Of a stretch of DNA of 64,000 bases, positions 43,320 through 55,190 are shown piece after piece. The stretch spans positions 41,519,817 to 41,583,816 of the forward strand of contig NC_090981.1 in NCBI RefSeq assembly GCF_040807025.1. The letters are read 5' to 3'. The DNA comes from Struthio camelus. Its lineage: Eukaryota > Chordata > Aves > Struthioniformes > Struthionidae. The position numbers and the translations under genes were made by a program. How positions within the stretch are numbered: the stretch's first letter is position 1; the number at the start of each line of letters is the position of its first letter. The notes beneath the pieces were generated by a model. It was not told the DNA's origin and did not search any database. It saw only the letters and a list, made by a program, of their open reading frames with translations.

Positions 43320-43909
43320 TAAAGCAGTGGGTAGCACATGGTAAGACTGGAGAGTTAGCCACTAAAAGTAAGGTTGTTTTCATAATCAGCCTCAGCTCTT
43401 AAGTACATTAAAGACTTTTTGTGCCACTACTTTTCAAATAAAAATAATCTTGGGGGAAATCAGTTTACATTAATAGCCCATTATTGACTGCATATAATAA
43501 AAATTCTAAGGGAACAAATCACAGAAGATTCTCACAGATTTAGCACACACATGATGTTTTAACATATTAGCTTAACAGTGGGACAGTTCACACACAACAA
43601 TTTGTACCATAAAGTTCAACCTTTAAATAAGACAGATGCCACTTCAAGGTCAGAGTTAACTTGATCTTGAATATTTTTACTGTCCTCTTCATTCAAAGAT
43701 TTCACAAATCGCGAGCAGACATTCATATCAAATCTGTTGGGCAAAATGAATTTCATTCCCATTGTGACACTCTGAGCTGGGCCTTCCTCTGTGCTAGGGT
43801 CAAGCTGATGTTCCACCTTAATGTCTGGCATGGGTGGAAGGCTGTAGCTAGTGGTGCATTCTTCCACAACTAACTGGGCTCCAACATCTAAGTTTGTTGA
43901 AGACGCCAT
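37496..43909 (-). CDS. ANKRA2: Ankyrin repeat family A protein 2
   Basis: A cytoplasmic and nuclear adaptor whose ankyrin repeats bind PxLPxI/L peptides, as known for HDAC4/5, RFX7, CCDC8 and megalin. Coding exons in transcript order: 43909-43621, 41538-41380, 40901-40836, 39615-39518, 39353-39228, 38825-38759, 38663-38583, 37551-37496. The phases join exactly and give 313 residues, the human length. The first 96 residues include the conserved [20 protein letters not shown]; residues about 148-313 form five ankyrin repeats (for example [21 protein letters not shown] and [21 protein letters not shown]). The end is LLQNIKE. The start ATG (43909) has a strong context, GCCATGG. The first coding exon's donor, AAAG|GTTGAA, is weak but fits the reading frame. 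The gene is convergent with BTF3 and divergent from UTP15. The paralogue RFXANK is excluded by close identity outside the repeats. Confidence 0.96.
43284..43321. repeat. A14 followed by (AT)12
   Basis: An A run and an AT dinucleotide run in ANKRA2 intron 2, about 300 bases from the exon that holds the start codon. Confidence 0.95.
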
Positions 43910-44021
43910 GGCTTCAGTCACGTCATATAAGTTCTACGTAAAATGTTTCTTCATGGCTTCTAGCCACCACCAGTTCCAGTCAACCAAACTGTCTCCAACG
44001 CAACAGGGACATTAAAATAAT
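43910..44021 (-). other. ANKRA2: ANKRA2 5' UTR part of exon 2
   Basis: A good acceptor (GTTTGTTTTAAATTGCAG on the minus strand, ending at 44022) would begin exon 2 at 44021 and leave 112 untranslated bases before the ATG. A weaker acceptor at about 43933 is possible. Confidence 0.5.
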
Positions 44022-44690
44022 CTGCAATTTAAAACAAACATTCTTCAGTTTGGATATTATATAACAACATTCTGGTGAAAAAATGCATAAAGACACACCA
44101 AACTTCCTTTGATTACAGTCACGGCATTTTAGGTAGCTCAAAACACACTGAGATACCTCTGTCACCGGTGACACAAGCCATTAACCAAATCCTCTGTTTA
44201 TTTTTTCTAATGTGGCTGGCTGTTCAAGCCAAACTCCTTACAGAAGGCAATAGGAATTTAGTTTAAGAAAAATTTCAGAATATTAGTCTAGTTGTAACAA
44301 AAAGAAAGAAAAAGAAAAAGAAAAAAAACCACTTACGCCAAGAACTGAAAAAAATGGTAAGAGGCAGATTACTTCATTGCCTAGGAAAGCATTAAAGGGA
44401 TTATGCGTCTCTTCGTGACTCTAAGTCTCCTCGTAAGCCAAGTGAAATAAAAGGGTCCTACCATACACGTAACAAAGTGATAAATCCCCTTCAGGCTGCC
44501 GACAGGAAAGCAGCCCAGGCTATTTAGGATGGTTTAACAGCACTGAGGGCGGTCTAAGCCGAGGGCAGACCGCGCGGCAGCGGCCGGCAGACAACAGCAG
44601 CTCCCGAAGGGAGACACCCGCCGAAGCGGCGCTCGCCGACCCGAGGCTCTGCTCCCCGCCCACGCAGGAGACGGCCCCAGCTCCCGCCAA

Positions 44691-44740
44691 CCCAACCCAA
44701 CCCAACCCGGCCCGGCCCGGCCCGGCCCGGCCCGGCCCGG
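44691..44740. repeat. (CCCAA)3 to (CCCGG)7 pentamer array
   Basis: Three CCCAA units pass without a break into seven CCCGG units. The array lies in ANKRA2 intron 1, just inside the proposed exon 1 donor at 44775. The minus strand, which is the transcript sense, is G-rich and could form G-quadruplexes. Confidence 0.95.
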
Positions 44741-44774
44741 CAGCGGGCGGCACCACCAACCCAACCCACCTCAC

Positions 44775-44860
44775 CTCAGCGCCGACGCCGTTGAGGACGG
44801 GGAGGCGGCCGCAGGGCGTCACTTCCGGCGCGCTGCGCGGGCTCGCCGGCTGCGATTGGG
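44775..44860 (-). other. ANKRA2: Proposed ANKRA2 non-coding exon 1
   Basis: The minus strand carries a strong donor GCTGAG|GTGAGG at 44775/44774 within the CpG island. The 5' end is not visible; an ETS site and a reverse CCAAT box (44819-44858) suggest a start nearby. Confidence 0.45.
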
Positions 44861-44936
44861 CAGCGGCGGCGGCGCGCGGGGATGACGCGGTTCTCGCGAG
44901 CGCGCTGCCCTCCCGCGAGGCAGGCGCGGGCGGGCC

Positions 44937-44978
44937 ATGGCGGCGGCGGCGGCGCGCGGCGTGGCGCTCGCTCCCTGA
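44937..44978 (+). other. Possible upstream ORF of UTP15
   Basis: ATG in strong context (GGGCCATGGCG) opens a 13-codon frame, MAAAAARGVALAP, that stops before the UTP15 start. It matters only if transcription begins upstream of 44937, which the sequence does not settle. Confidence 0.4.
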
Positions 44979-45158
44979 GGCGGCGGCGGCGGCGGCGGCG
45001 GCGGCAGGACCCCCGGCGCGCCCGGCCGCACCCACCCCCCGAGCGCCCGGCCCGCCCAGCCAGCGGCGGCGGCGGCGGCGCGGCCCGCAGCCCGGGGCAG
45101 GGCTCGCAGGCGGCCGCGGCCCGCCGAGGAGGCGCCGCGCGGGCCCGCCCGGGCCGCG

Positions 45159-48100
45159 ATGGCCAGTTACAAGCCGGTGGTGGTTCCGGCGCAGCCCAGG
45201 CTTGGCGAGAAGGTCACGCAGGACACGCTCTACTGGCGGGGCTACAAGGTACGGGTAGCCCCGGCGCCGGGCCCGGGCCGCTGTGCCGCGCCTCGGGGTG
45301 CTCAGGGCTGCCGGCAGCCCGGCGGGGGGCGCCGCCGCCGCCCCTCTAGCTTCTGAGTAACGGGCCGCCGTCTCGGTAGCGCTGTTCCGTCCTGTGTCAA
45401 AGCTCGCTGAATGACTTCCTAGAAAACTAGGCGGACTTGTAGCGCAAGTTGGCCCCGATGCACACAGCTAGTGTCCTGAAGTGTTTTTTATCGCCTTCGT
45501 TAGCGTAATCAAACTATTTTTGAGCGTGCATGGATGAGCTTTTTGTGTGCTCGAATGACATGCATAATTAATGGATCGTTTGTAAGGCATGAATAAGAAA
45601 TGTTAAAAGTGCATCCGCAGTCTACAAAGCTGTAGAAGGCTGGCAGGAGAGAAACTTAATGGGAGTGTTTTTAAAAAGTAAATAGGTCCCAGAGAGGATT
45701 TTGAGTACTGTATTGAAAGAATAGTAGATTTAGCGTTGCTACTTTAGTTTTTGCTAGCATACTTCTGTATATTTGAGAATCTTTATTACAATTCTTTTAG
45801 ACACCTGTTCAGATAAAGGAATTTGGTGCCATAAACAAGATTGACTTCTCCCCAGTTTCTCCATATAACTATGCTGTCACAGCCTCCTCAAGGGTAAGTG
45901 CTCTTCTTTTGAGGTTGTTATGTTCTTTGGCTTTGTAAATGGTCTTACTTGATTTGTCACTTGGTACCATATGAGTGAACTTAATGTCTTCCTGTTTTGC
46001 TAGATCCACATTTATGGTCGTTACTCTCAGGAACCAATCAAAACATTTTCTCGCTTCAAAGATGCTGCCTACTGTGCCACATACAGAGATGATGGCAAAC
46101 TGCTTGTTGCTGGCAGTGAAGAAGGTAGCATTCGACTCTTTGATATCAGTGGAAGAGCACCACTGAGACAGTTTGATGGTCATACTAAGTAAGACAGTGT
46201 TGTTTTGTTCCTTGTATGTATAAGCTTGCTCGTGCATTTACATGTGTCTGCTTTGCGTGTTGCTGGAAATCTTAAAAATATTAATCTGTGTTATATCCAA
46301 CTGTCTCACAGTCATCTTGTTGAAAAGAGGGGTTTTAAATGTTAATGTCAGATTTGGAGTGGCAATATATATTTTTTTATTTCCAAAAATGAATTGAGTA
46401 CGTGGAAGAATAAATGTATCTTCTAATTCAGGCAGGTGTCCGTTAATTAATATATTGTGTATGTATAGTCTTGTGACTACATTGTAGTGATAAGCAAATT
46501 CTGTTTGATGCTGGGAGAAACAGAGTTCTAAAAACACTTGGAGAAAAAAAAAAAAAAAAAAGAAAGGCAGGGGGATAGAAGAGGAGGAGCTCTTATGTTC
46601 CAGTGAGAAGAAGAAAAATGTTTGAAATAGGCTTATCAGTTTTATAGAAAGAACACAGCAGTAATATTTAGATTATGTAGACTGCTGTGTTGTGGAAAAC
46701 TGTAGATATTTTATCTATCTACAGCAACAACAAACTCACTTTAATAGAATTGGAAAGCACATAGGCAGAACTCAAGAGTGTGTTTGCACTGTAGTTCTCT
46801 GGCTGCAGATAGGGTCTTATCTTATGACTCTAGGTTACCCGTAAATAAGTTTCAGGGTGTCTGTGTTTTCTGTCAAGATTGTTCTTTGTTGGGATGTTAC
46901 AGTGATAATATGGGTTTGAATAGTGATTTTAAAGGATAAGAAGAGTTTCCAAACCAATCTTAAAATTTACTAATTAGAAATTTAGAGTACTAATATACAG
47001 ACCTCAGTGAGAAACAAAAAATTTACAGCATCCAGTAGCCCTGTAAAACACTTAAGGCAGATCATGTTGGTGCTTAGATCAGCACCCGTCAGCATGATCT
47101 TTTTCCAGCTGAAAATACAAAAACTAAAGTATTTTTAACTTCTAAAGTAGAAGGAATACTTTATTTTAAAAAATGCTGCAGACAAACTAAGTGTTCTGGA
47201 AACAAGTATATGTTTTAACTTTTGGATATTGTGGATTCTGTTTCCTAGAGCTGTTCATGTAGTGGGCTTTCTGTCTGATAAATACCGAATATTTTCTGGT
47301 GGTGATGATTATTCATCAAATTTGTGGGATATTCCCAGTGCTACAGAAATTGTGTCATACAGCGAGCATACGGACTACGTGAGATGTGGCTGTGCGAGTA
47401 AACTGAATGCAGATGTCTTTATAACAGGTTTGTTTTCTTTTTTTAAATGCTTCTTTTGGATCAAAGTGAAGAAAAATTGAGAAAGATGGTTTCTCTTTGA
47501 TCCAGGAGGATCTCTCTGATTACAAATTAAACATGAAAGATCTGTCCTCCTGCTTTGTGCCTACTTTGTCATTTACTTTTTGCTTGTTTTTCTGTTTTAA
47601 GGGGTTTGACTGTCGTAACACTGATACCTGTAGGGAAACTTAGTTGAGGTCATTTCTAACGTGCACTTTGTTTGTGCTTTAGCCTGCCAAGGTTACTTGC
47701 CTTTGAAAGCTTAAGTCAGTCCTGTGAATTCATCCTTTAGCTGGCATTGACTGAAATGCTTTGTCAGGTTTTGGAAGGAGACATGTTCCGTTGTAATTTG
47801 TGCAGCCTAAAACTTGTGGTCTTAAAACTTAAACGTTTAGACGCGTAAGACACAGGTTTCATCAGGCTTTCTGATTTTTGTTATTATATTTACACTTAAG
47901 AATGAAAGGAAAATATGGTTAAGACTTTATATAAGGCCTGACATGTTGATAGGTCTAGAATTGAAAGCTGTATGCTGTCTGAAGGCTGTGAATTAACTGG
48001 GTAAAACACTGGGTATTTTAAATGTATAGTTCAAGGCTGTTTCCATCTGGCAGGAGCTCCTTTAGCTTGTAGCATGTGGCTGTTTATGAAAGTGAAACTA

Positions 48101-51100
48101 TTTCAAGAACTAAATTTCAGTTATTTATGATGTTGATTACAGGTTCCTATGATCACACTGTGAAAGTATTTGATGCACGAACAAAAAAAAGTGTCATGAC
48201 AATAGAACATGGCCAGCCTGTGGAGAGTGTGCTTCTCTTCCCTTCTGGGGGGCTTCTAGTATCTGCAGGTACCTGAATGAAATTAACTTTCTTTTCTGTT
48301 GGCCCTAATTTGAGAGGCATTTCAGCTACTTAATTCCTGTGTAATGTTTTTATTTGGCAATATAATGGTAAGTGACTTAACAGGTGGATTTCTTAGAGGT
48401 CTTCCTTGGGAATCTGTGTTGATCCAGAGGGTGAAGGCAGAGGTATTTTGTCTCTGATTAGCTTTTTGTTGTAGTCAGTCAAAAATAAAAGAAAATTTTA
48501 ATGGCTAGATAAATACTTTAGTTGACCCAGTGCTGAAGTGAAAGAAAGAACGTATTTAAGAATTGTTTTGAAAGGATGGGACTGTACCTTTCTCTTAATG
48601 ATGACGCTTAGCAAGACTTTTTAGTCTCCTCTTACTGCATCAGAAGTCCTGTGACCCAGTGCCGAATCTAAATTTTTTTTATAAGGAGGTTATTGAGATA
48701 GTCAGCTGTGCTTGCAGAATGACCTGAAAAAAGGAGCAGACTTGTTATCTGCCTTGTCCCTTGTTTGTAATGGATGCTGAGTAGGTACAGAAAGCTCAGT
48801 GTTACAAAGGAGGAAGCAGTGTATACTTTCACTCTGAAAACAAAGGAACAGAACTCTGTGTGTGTGTGTGTGTGTGTGTCTGTGTCAAAAACCATTCTGT
48901 GTGCTTCCTTTTCATAGGAGGTCGATATGTCAAAGTTTGGGATGTACTAAAAGGTGGACAATTGCTAGTTTCACTTAAAAATCACCATAAAACTGTTACT
49001 TGTTTATGCCTGAACAGCTCTGGACAAAGGTTACTGTCAGGATCCCTGGACAGGTTAGTATATTTTTATGACTTTGTTGTGATTTAAATTCCTTAGGATT
49101 TCTTTTGTTCCCTTTGAAGGTAAAATATCAGAATGAAGCTGTGCAGATGTTTCGACCTGAGACTTTTTTTTTAATTGTTAGGGATGTAATTTATCTGGAA
49201 ACATTTTTGGTCCAAGGTGCATGTTGCAGTACACCCTTGCCTTTCCCTCTTATTAGCCTGAATATCGGTGGGAATTGCACCTGCCAGTTGGGAATGGATG
49301 TGTGGCACTTTTCAGTGAGCATTCGTTTTTCTGAATCTGTAAACTGACCTTTGCAGTCTTGGTAAAGAGACCATTCTTACTTTACTTTAATGCAGTCACT
49401 AAAACCGCTATTAGTATTCACCTTTAAAAGACCCTATTTTTGCGTATCTGTGCAGTAAGTTTCTTCCTGTCATTCAAACTGACTCTTATCAGTGGAAGGG
49501 ATGCGCCCGAGGTGCACAAGTCAAATATGGTCTCATTGCAGGATGTCCCTCTGTTCCTACTTCCGCCTCCTCTTGCTGACTACAGTTATTCAACTTGTTG
49601 TCTCTGAGACATAACCAATAGCCTGAAATGACAGTGATTTGTTCTCTTCCTTCCTTCCTCTGGTACTTCCTAGGCTTACTCAAGTACTGTATTCAGAAAG
49701 CATGAGCTGAAGATCACTAACTTTGTACCTATTTGTCATTCAATGCTTTTAATGCCAGATCATTAAACAGCAGTAGGAGGCAATAATATCCATGTATTTG
49801 CTTCCATAAATTGTAAATAGATCTTCCATTTAAAATTAAAAAAAAAAAAAAAGAGTTTGAGGAAACGCTGTCTTAGTGTTTCGTAATAAGTGTTGCTAGA
49901 TTCAGATGGTCTCTATGTCTTCCCTCTTTTTCTTTTTGTATCCTCCCCCTGTTGTCACCTTTTGGGGGTAAGGGTAATCCTTTCTTGCCTTTTACGTGTC
50001 TTTTATTAGAATTTTTCTGTTATTACAGGAACAATAATGAAGAATAAGTTCAGTGGTAGTCTGAAGAGAGTGTTGTTTAAAAACTCAGTTTCCTTAAACT
50101 GATCTAACAGAACTTTAGAAGGATGAAATTCTTCCAAAGTGTCTACAATAAGGTATTAATAGCAAAGTTTTAATCATTACTTTTCTGTATAGGCATGTGA
50201 AGATTTACAGTACAACTTCCTACAAAGTAGTCCACAGTTTTAACTATGCAACATCAATCCTCAGTCTTGCGCTGTCGGTAAGTACATTAGAAACCTTTGT
50301 AGGCAAGATAATTACCAACAACTTTTAAGTAGCTTAAGTAATTCCTTTTTGCTTTTTACTGTTCATTCAGAAGAATTCTCTGCATGCAAAATAGGGTCAC
50401 TGAATATATTGCTCCTTAGCAAACATTGCACTAAGAAGTTTTAAATGTTATAGATAAGGTACCAGTTGCTGAATACCTTGCTAAATCAGTACAGAATTGT
50501 GTGTGTGTCAAGGACAATATCATCATCATGGGGAAGACAGGTAGTTCACAAGGAAATAGCCATGTCTTTTGGCTTTTAAGAAGATTGTACTCATCTTTTG
50601 CTTTTCAGGAACCTTTTGAGTCTCTTTTCATGGCAGTGGTAAAGGGAAGAAGTAATGCATTTTTTGATTGAAAAATCTGGAATGGGATGAACCTTCCTTA
50701 GAAGTCATTAGTGTCAGGTTGGTCTGAGGAATAAAAGATGGCATAGGTATGACCAGAATCGAACTTGTCTGTCCAGGTGGGTGTCTCATTGTCTCAGAAA
50801 GAGAAAACAAAGGCACTCGTTTCTCCAGGCCGTTTGAGTTCCAGTGGATAAACGACCTGGGAGGAAGGTTGAAGGCCAGCACCGCTTTTTGTAAACACTG
50901 CTGTTGTGGTGCAGTTACCCTCCTATCTAGCCTCTGAGGGATACATGCAATGGAATGCCAGGGATACCAGCCCTCTTACGTTGCTATTTCCCTTCCCTTA
51001 GTGGAACCATGGGGAACGCAGGGGTGCTTCCCTTGTTCTTCCCCACCTTTCTGTTTTAGTGAGTACAAGATGGCTAGAGCTATAACGAGCTTTGAATGAC

Positions 51101-54100
51101 TTAGCTTGAGGTGAAGATTATAGGTAGGGCATATTTTTCACAGAACCAAAAAACCAAAGCCCTTAAGCTTCTGTAGCAACTACAAAACATCAGGGGCAAA
51201 TCCTGTAGTTTGGCATCTCTGTAGGCATCTTTCAAATATAATCTTTTGTTTTATATTGATTAAGTACCTTGAGTTTTAAATGGTCACATGAGGACATAAG
51301 AACAGCTATGCTGGGTCAGGCCAAAGGTCGTTCCCATCCCAGACCCCTGCTTCTAGCTGTAGCCATAAGCAGATGCATACGGAAAAGTAAAAACAGGGCA
51401 AGCATGTATGATGTGTCTCCTGATACTTTCCCAAACTCCCAACTATTTCAAGGTGGGAAATTTGCTGATCTGGGTATAGTCTGTGTAACCCTCAATGGAT
51501 TTCTCTTACATGAACCTGTTCAGTCCCACCTTGAGCTTGTGCAAGCTTTTAACGTTCACAAGACTTCTTTAACAAGGAGTTCCACAGGTCTGCTACCTGT
51601 TATGTGAAGAATTACACCCTTTTATTCCATTTTAACCTTCATGAACTTCATCTAATGCTCCTGAAAGAGACTGAACAGCTGATCTCCATCCACTGTCTCC
51701 ATCCATGCCTGTTGTGATTCTGTAGGACATCTGAGGAGGGATGTAAAAGAAGCCCTTTTTCCATGCTGAACAGTTCTACCTCCCTTAGTTTTACCTCAAA
51801 TCAAGCCAATCTTGTATTCTTCTTTTTTATTTTTTTGATTCTTCTATTCCAAGTCTGCTACTATCTTTTGAGAATAGGATCCTCCAAGGATTTAAGAGGT
51901 GGGCAAACCATTGATTTATTCAGTGGCATAATGACCTCTGTTTTATTTCTTCTATAGTAATTCCTAACACTTTATTTGCTTTTCTTAACAGCTGTTGAGC
52001 ATTAAGCTGATGTTTTCATAGAGTTATCTGTTAGTAGTAATAGGTCAGAAACCATTGTTTTGTATGTGAAGTTACTATTTTTCCCCATGCATCACTTATT
52101 ATAACCTTTAGCATTAAATAAATATAACCTTGCTATACAGAATCTGTACCAGTGACTGATATTTTGAACAATTTTCGCTTTATTCTCAAAACTGCTATTC
52201 AGTGATAGCTTTCTAATAGATGTTGTTCGTATAGCGTGTAATAGCCGAATGGCGTATTTGTTGTATAGCATGTATTGGCCAAAGGGAACCGAACACCATT
52301 TAAAAAACAGTCATGAATTATAGGCGTTTGCAACCTGAAACAGAATGATGTTATCGCGTATTTGAACTTTAACATCAAAGGTTTGTTAGCTAGATCTTGT
52401 TGCTTAGGACTGCATCTTTGAAGCTGGCTGTGCTTTGAGCAGGGAGCTAGACCATAGGACCTCCAGAGGTGTCTTCCAACTTAAATTATTCTATATTCCT
52501 GTGATTGGAGCCTTATTATGAAGCATGAAAATTGAAAAAGCTGCGATGGTATAGCATGCATCATCAAACAAAGACACTAGGTTGCTAACTGATTTTTTTT
52601 CATTTTAGCCTGAAGATGAAACCATAGTTGTAGGCATGACCAATGGGGTGCTAAATGTTAAACATAGAAAACCCGAAGAAAGCAAAGAAAAGTCTCAAAA
52701 GAAGAGACAGCCAGCATATAGAACCTATGTAAAAGGAAGAAATTACATGCCAAAACAGGTATGGCGGGGTGAGAAAATGTATACTGAAGTTCTCAAGATT
52801 TCATTGTTGCTGCTGCTGTTGTTTTCTTGGGCTGTGTTGAAGAAGAGGAAGGGGGAAGGAAAGATGCAAAGACACATAAGCTTCTTCATGATAATAAATT
52901 ATTTAACCCGTTGTGTACGTGTTTGCCTTACTCTGAACTTGTCTTTCAATTCTAGGAGGATTTCTATGTCAGTAAACCTGGAAAATGTGTTTTGAGGAAG
53001 TATGACAAGCTGCTGAAGAGCTTTCAGTCATCCAAGGCCCTTGATGCAGTACTGGAGGTATGGTGCTGTTGTGTTGTCTTATCAAAGTTGAGTTCTGTCA
53101 TCTGAAATGAATTTTGCTTTATCTCAGACTAACTTTATTCTAGTGTAGAACTAGAAAGGAATCAAACCTACATGAGTTCCTTGGGCATTCTTATTTATTT
53201 ATTTGCAAACTGGTATCAACTCTGCTTTGTGTTTGAAGATGGCGCTTGGTACTAAACTCTTCTTATGTATGTCCAGCCCCACATCAGGCTGTATACTCCT
53301 GAAGTTACAGTTGCAGTCATGCAGGAACTAAATCGCAGAGGGACACTAAGGAGTGCGCTTGCTGGCCGAGACGAGAAGCAAATTAGTCTCCTCCTTACCT
53401 TTGTGACAAGGTATTTTGTTTTTTCTAAAAATGTTCTCTGAGCAGTTACTTTGAGGCCTGCATTTCTTGTTAGCTTTTGCCATGTAGTCTCAAGAGATCA
53501 CGGGTGGAACACTGGTACTCCTGAAATCTGTATGCCTTTTGCTTTCGGATATCAAGGTCTAGGATTTCACCCAGAGTACTGAAATAGTTTACATGTTAGC
53601 ACAAAACAAATTTGCTGATAATATGAGAGACACAAAGAAAGTGTATCTTCCCTCTTTGCCTGATATTCTACCTCTAGTACTGCTATTTTTTGTCTTGATG
53701 AAACTCACGTCTGCATGTACCTGATGTTTTTGCTTGTCCTCTATACCTTGCTGCCTTCTCTGCAAAAGGGTAAATACCGCATGTAAGTCTTTTGACTCAC
53801 AGCTCTGCGAGTCTTGCTTTGTGAGGATTCTTTATGAAAAAAGAAGTCTAATCTTTGTATATGAGAAAGCTGCTTGCAACTAGTTGGTGGAAGGAGAAGG
53901 ACAGTTGGCAAAAATGGTAAAATTGGGTTGTGTTCTAATTTTGCAGGCGTGTGATTGAGCCTAGATTTACTCCTGTACTGGTAACTGTTGCAGATATGAT
54001 CACTGGTAAGTATAACACACAAAGAAGATTCTCAAAGCCCTAATGTTGAGTTTGGAAATAAGGTGTTATGAAGTGCTATCTCTTTAACAAATCACACCTA

Positions 54101-54759
54101 TATGGGTTATTTTATAAGTACAAACTTATTTTATAAATTTGTTCATCAGCGGTGAAAGAATGATCCAGATAGCTTTGACCACGCTCAGTATCTGAGTCTG
54201 ACTTGCGATGACTGCAGAAAGCTCTTCATCAGTACTAAATGTATTTGATGCTTTATATTTCCGTACTTGCATAGTTCAAGTGACTTCAGCTTCTCCACTG
54301 AGGTAGTAAAAAGACTATTTTGAGGTAGTAAAAATTTCTGCTTCTGTTAGTTCAACTTATCATTACTGTGAGAATATGCCAATAATTAACACCTTTTTTA
54401 GAGCACCATTGAAGTTGTGTTATTTGTCCACAGCATCCAGCTATTGCCAGACTCCTTAAATGTGTATCTATCTAGCCACTATAATTTTCATGTCTTTATA
54501 GATGTGTGGACTACTAAGTGACTGTTTCTTTGCAGACATTTATCAGCCTGTGGTTGGACAGTCAGCGCTTGTTGATAAACAGTTCTTGAAACTCCAGGAA
54601 GCCATAGGAAAAGAGATTGACTATCAAGAGGAACTACTAGAAGTTTTGGGAATGATGGATGCGCTTTTTGCTACTTTGACTAAGAAAAGGGCTGCTTACC
54701 TAGAAGAGAACAAAAGTAATGGTCTTACAAAGACTCTGGAACAAGATATGAATAACTGA
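45159..54759 (+). CDS. UTP15: U3 snoRNA-associated protein 15 (t-UTP)
   Basis: A nucleolar WD40 protein of the t-UTP/UtpA subcomplex of the small-subunit processome, needed for rDNA transcription and early 18S pre-rRNA processing. Twelve coding exons: 45159-45248, 45801-45893, 46004-46188, 47249-47427, 48143-48268, 48918-49053, 50193-50277, 52609-52758, 52956-53057, 53277-53410, 53947-54005, 54536-54759. All use GT..AG and the phases join to 520 residues (human about 518). The start MASYKPVVV parallels human MAGYKPVAI. WD repeats fill about residues 36-330 (for example [15 protein letters not shown] and [31 protein letters not shown]). The UTP15 C-terminal domain follows ([47 protein letters not shown]). 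The last 25 residues diverge from human. Intron 7 holds two old repeat fragments. Confidence 0.96.
48857..48879. repeat. (TG)n in UTP15 intron 5
   Basis: About eleven TG units end 38 bases before the exon 6 acceptor at 48917. Confidence 0.95.
51294..52125 (+). mobile_element. Ancient sauropsid interspersed repeat, copy 2
   Basis: This begins with ACATAAGAACAGCTATGCTG GGTCAGGCCAAAGG, the recognised start of a repeat family common in turtles and crocodilians. It continues through GGAGTTCCACAGGTCTG, AAGAGGTGGGCAAACCATTG and TATTTGCTTTTCTTAACAG in the order expected from memory. It spans most of the element, is strongly diverged and lies in UTP15 intron 7 in the sense direction. The family name is uncertain, and no coding capacity is seen. 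Confidence 0.65.
52430..52505 (+). mobile_element. CR1 LINE 3' end fragment
   Basis: A short relic resembles the CR1 3' end: AGACCATAGGACCTCCAGAGG followed by CTTCCAAC and an eroded ATTCTATATTCCTGTGAT tail. It is more diverged than the copy at 57323 and lies about 105 bases before UTP15 exon 8. Confidence 0.7.
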
Positions 54760-55184
54760 CTTGACAACCATCGCAACAAATTGCTGCAAAGACTGCCTGG
54801 ACTTGAAATATATGACCTATTCTCCTGGTAACTTTTTATAACAGCAGCTTTCAAAACGTCCCTTCTCTGCAGAAGTTCTCTTGCAGAGTGTGTTTTTGAA
54901 GAGGCAGAATTATTGAAGACAGAGGAAAAAAAGGACTCTTTCAAGATTTTTCCATGTAATATTTTTTGAATAACTGAATTTTAAAGTTTTATTCCAAAGC
55001 TATTTAACTTTTAAAGAGTGTTTTGTGCACCCAATACTACTAAGTCATTATTTGATTTAGAGAAACAGTCAGCAACTTCCACTTTTTATTCATCAGAAAA
55101 TAATAGAGGTTTGTCTAATTTTAATGTGTCATCAGCCTTATATAAGAATTGGTTAATACCCAATCTCAGGTACCTGGACACAGG

Positions 55185-55190
55185 AATAAA
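55185..55190 (+). promoter_or_regulatory. UTP15: Candidate UTP15 poly(A) signal
   Basis: AATAAA lies about 425 bases after the UTP15 stop, giving a 3' UTR of roughly 450 bases. Sites further downstream could extend it. Confidence 0.5.

Larger units (their letters stand above)
44540..45350. promoter_or_regulatory. ANKRA2-UTP15 bidirectional CpG promoter
   Basis: One CpG island holds the 5' ends of both genes, whose proposed exons are under 400 bases apart in head-to-head orientation. Visible sites are CACTTCCGG (ETS/GABP, 44820-44828), CGATTGG (reverse CCAAT, 44853-44859) and TCTCGCGAG (44892-44900), nine of ten bases of the palindromic TCTCGCGAGA promoter element. Such combinations are typical of housekeeping bidirectional promoters without TATA. 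Open frames across the island, such as 44520-45035 minus, are composition artefacts. Confidence 0.75.

Noticed and set aside
44520-45035. 171-codon minus-strand frame as an ANKRA2 N-terminal extension
   Set aside because: It runs through the pentamer array and promoter motifs, is Ala, Arg and Pro-rich, and ANKRA2 already has a family-matching start at 43909.
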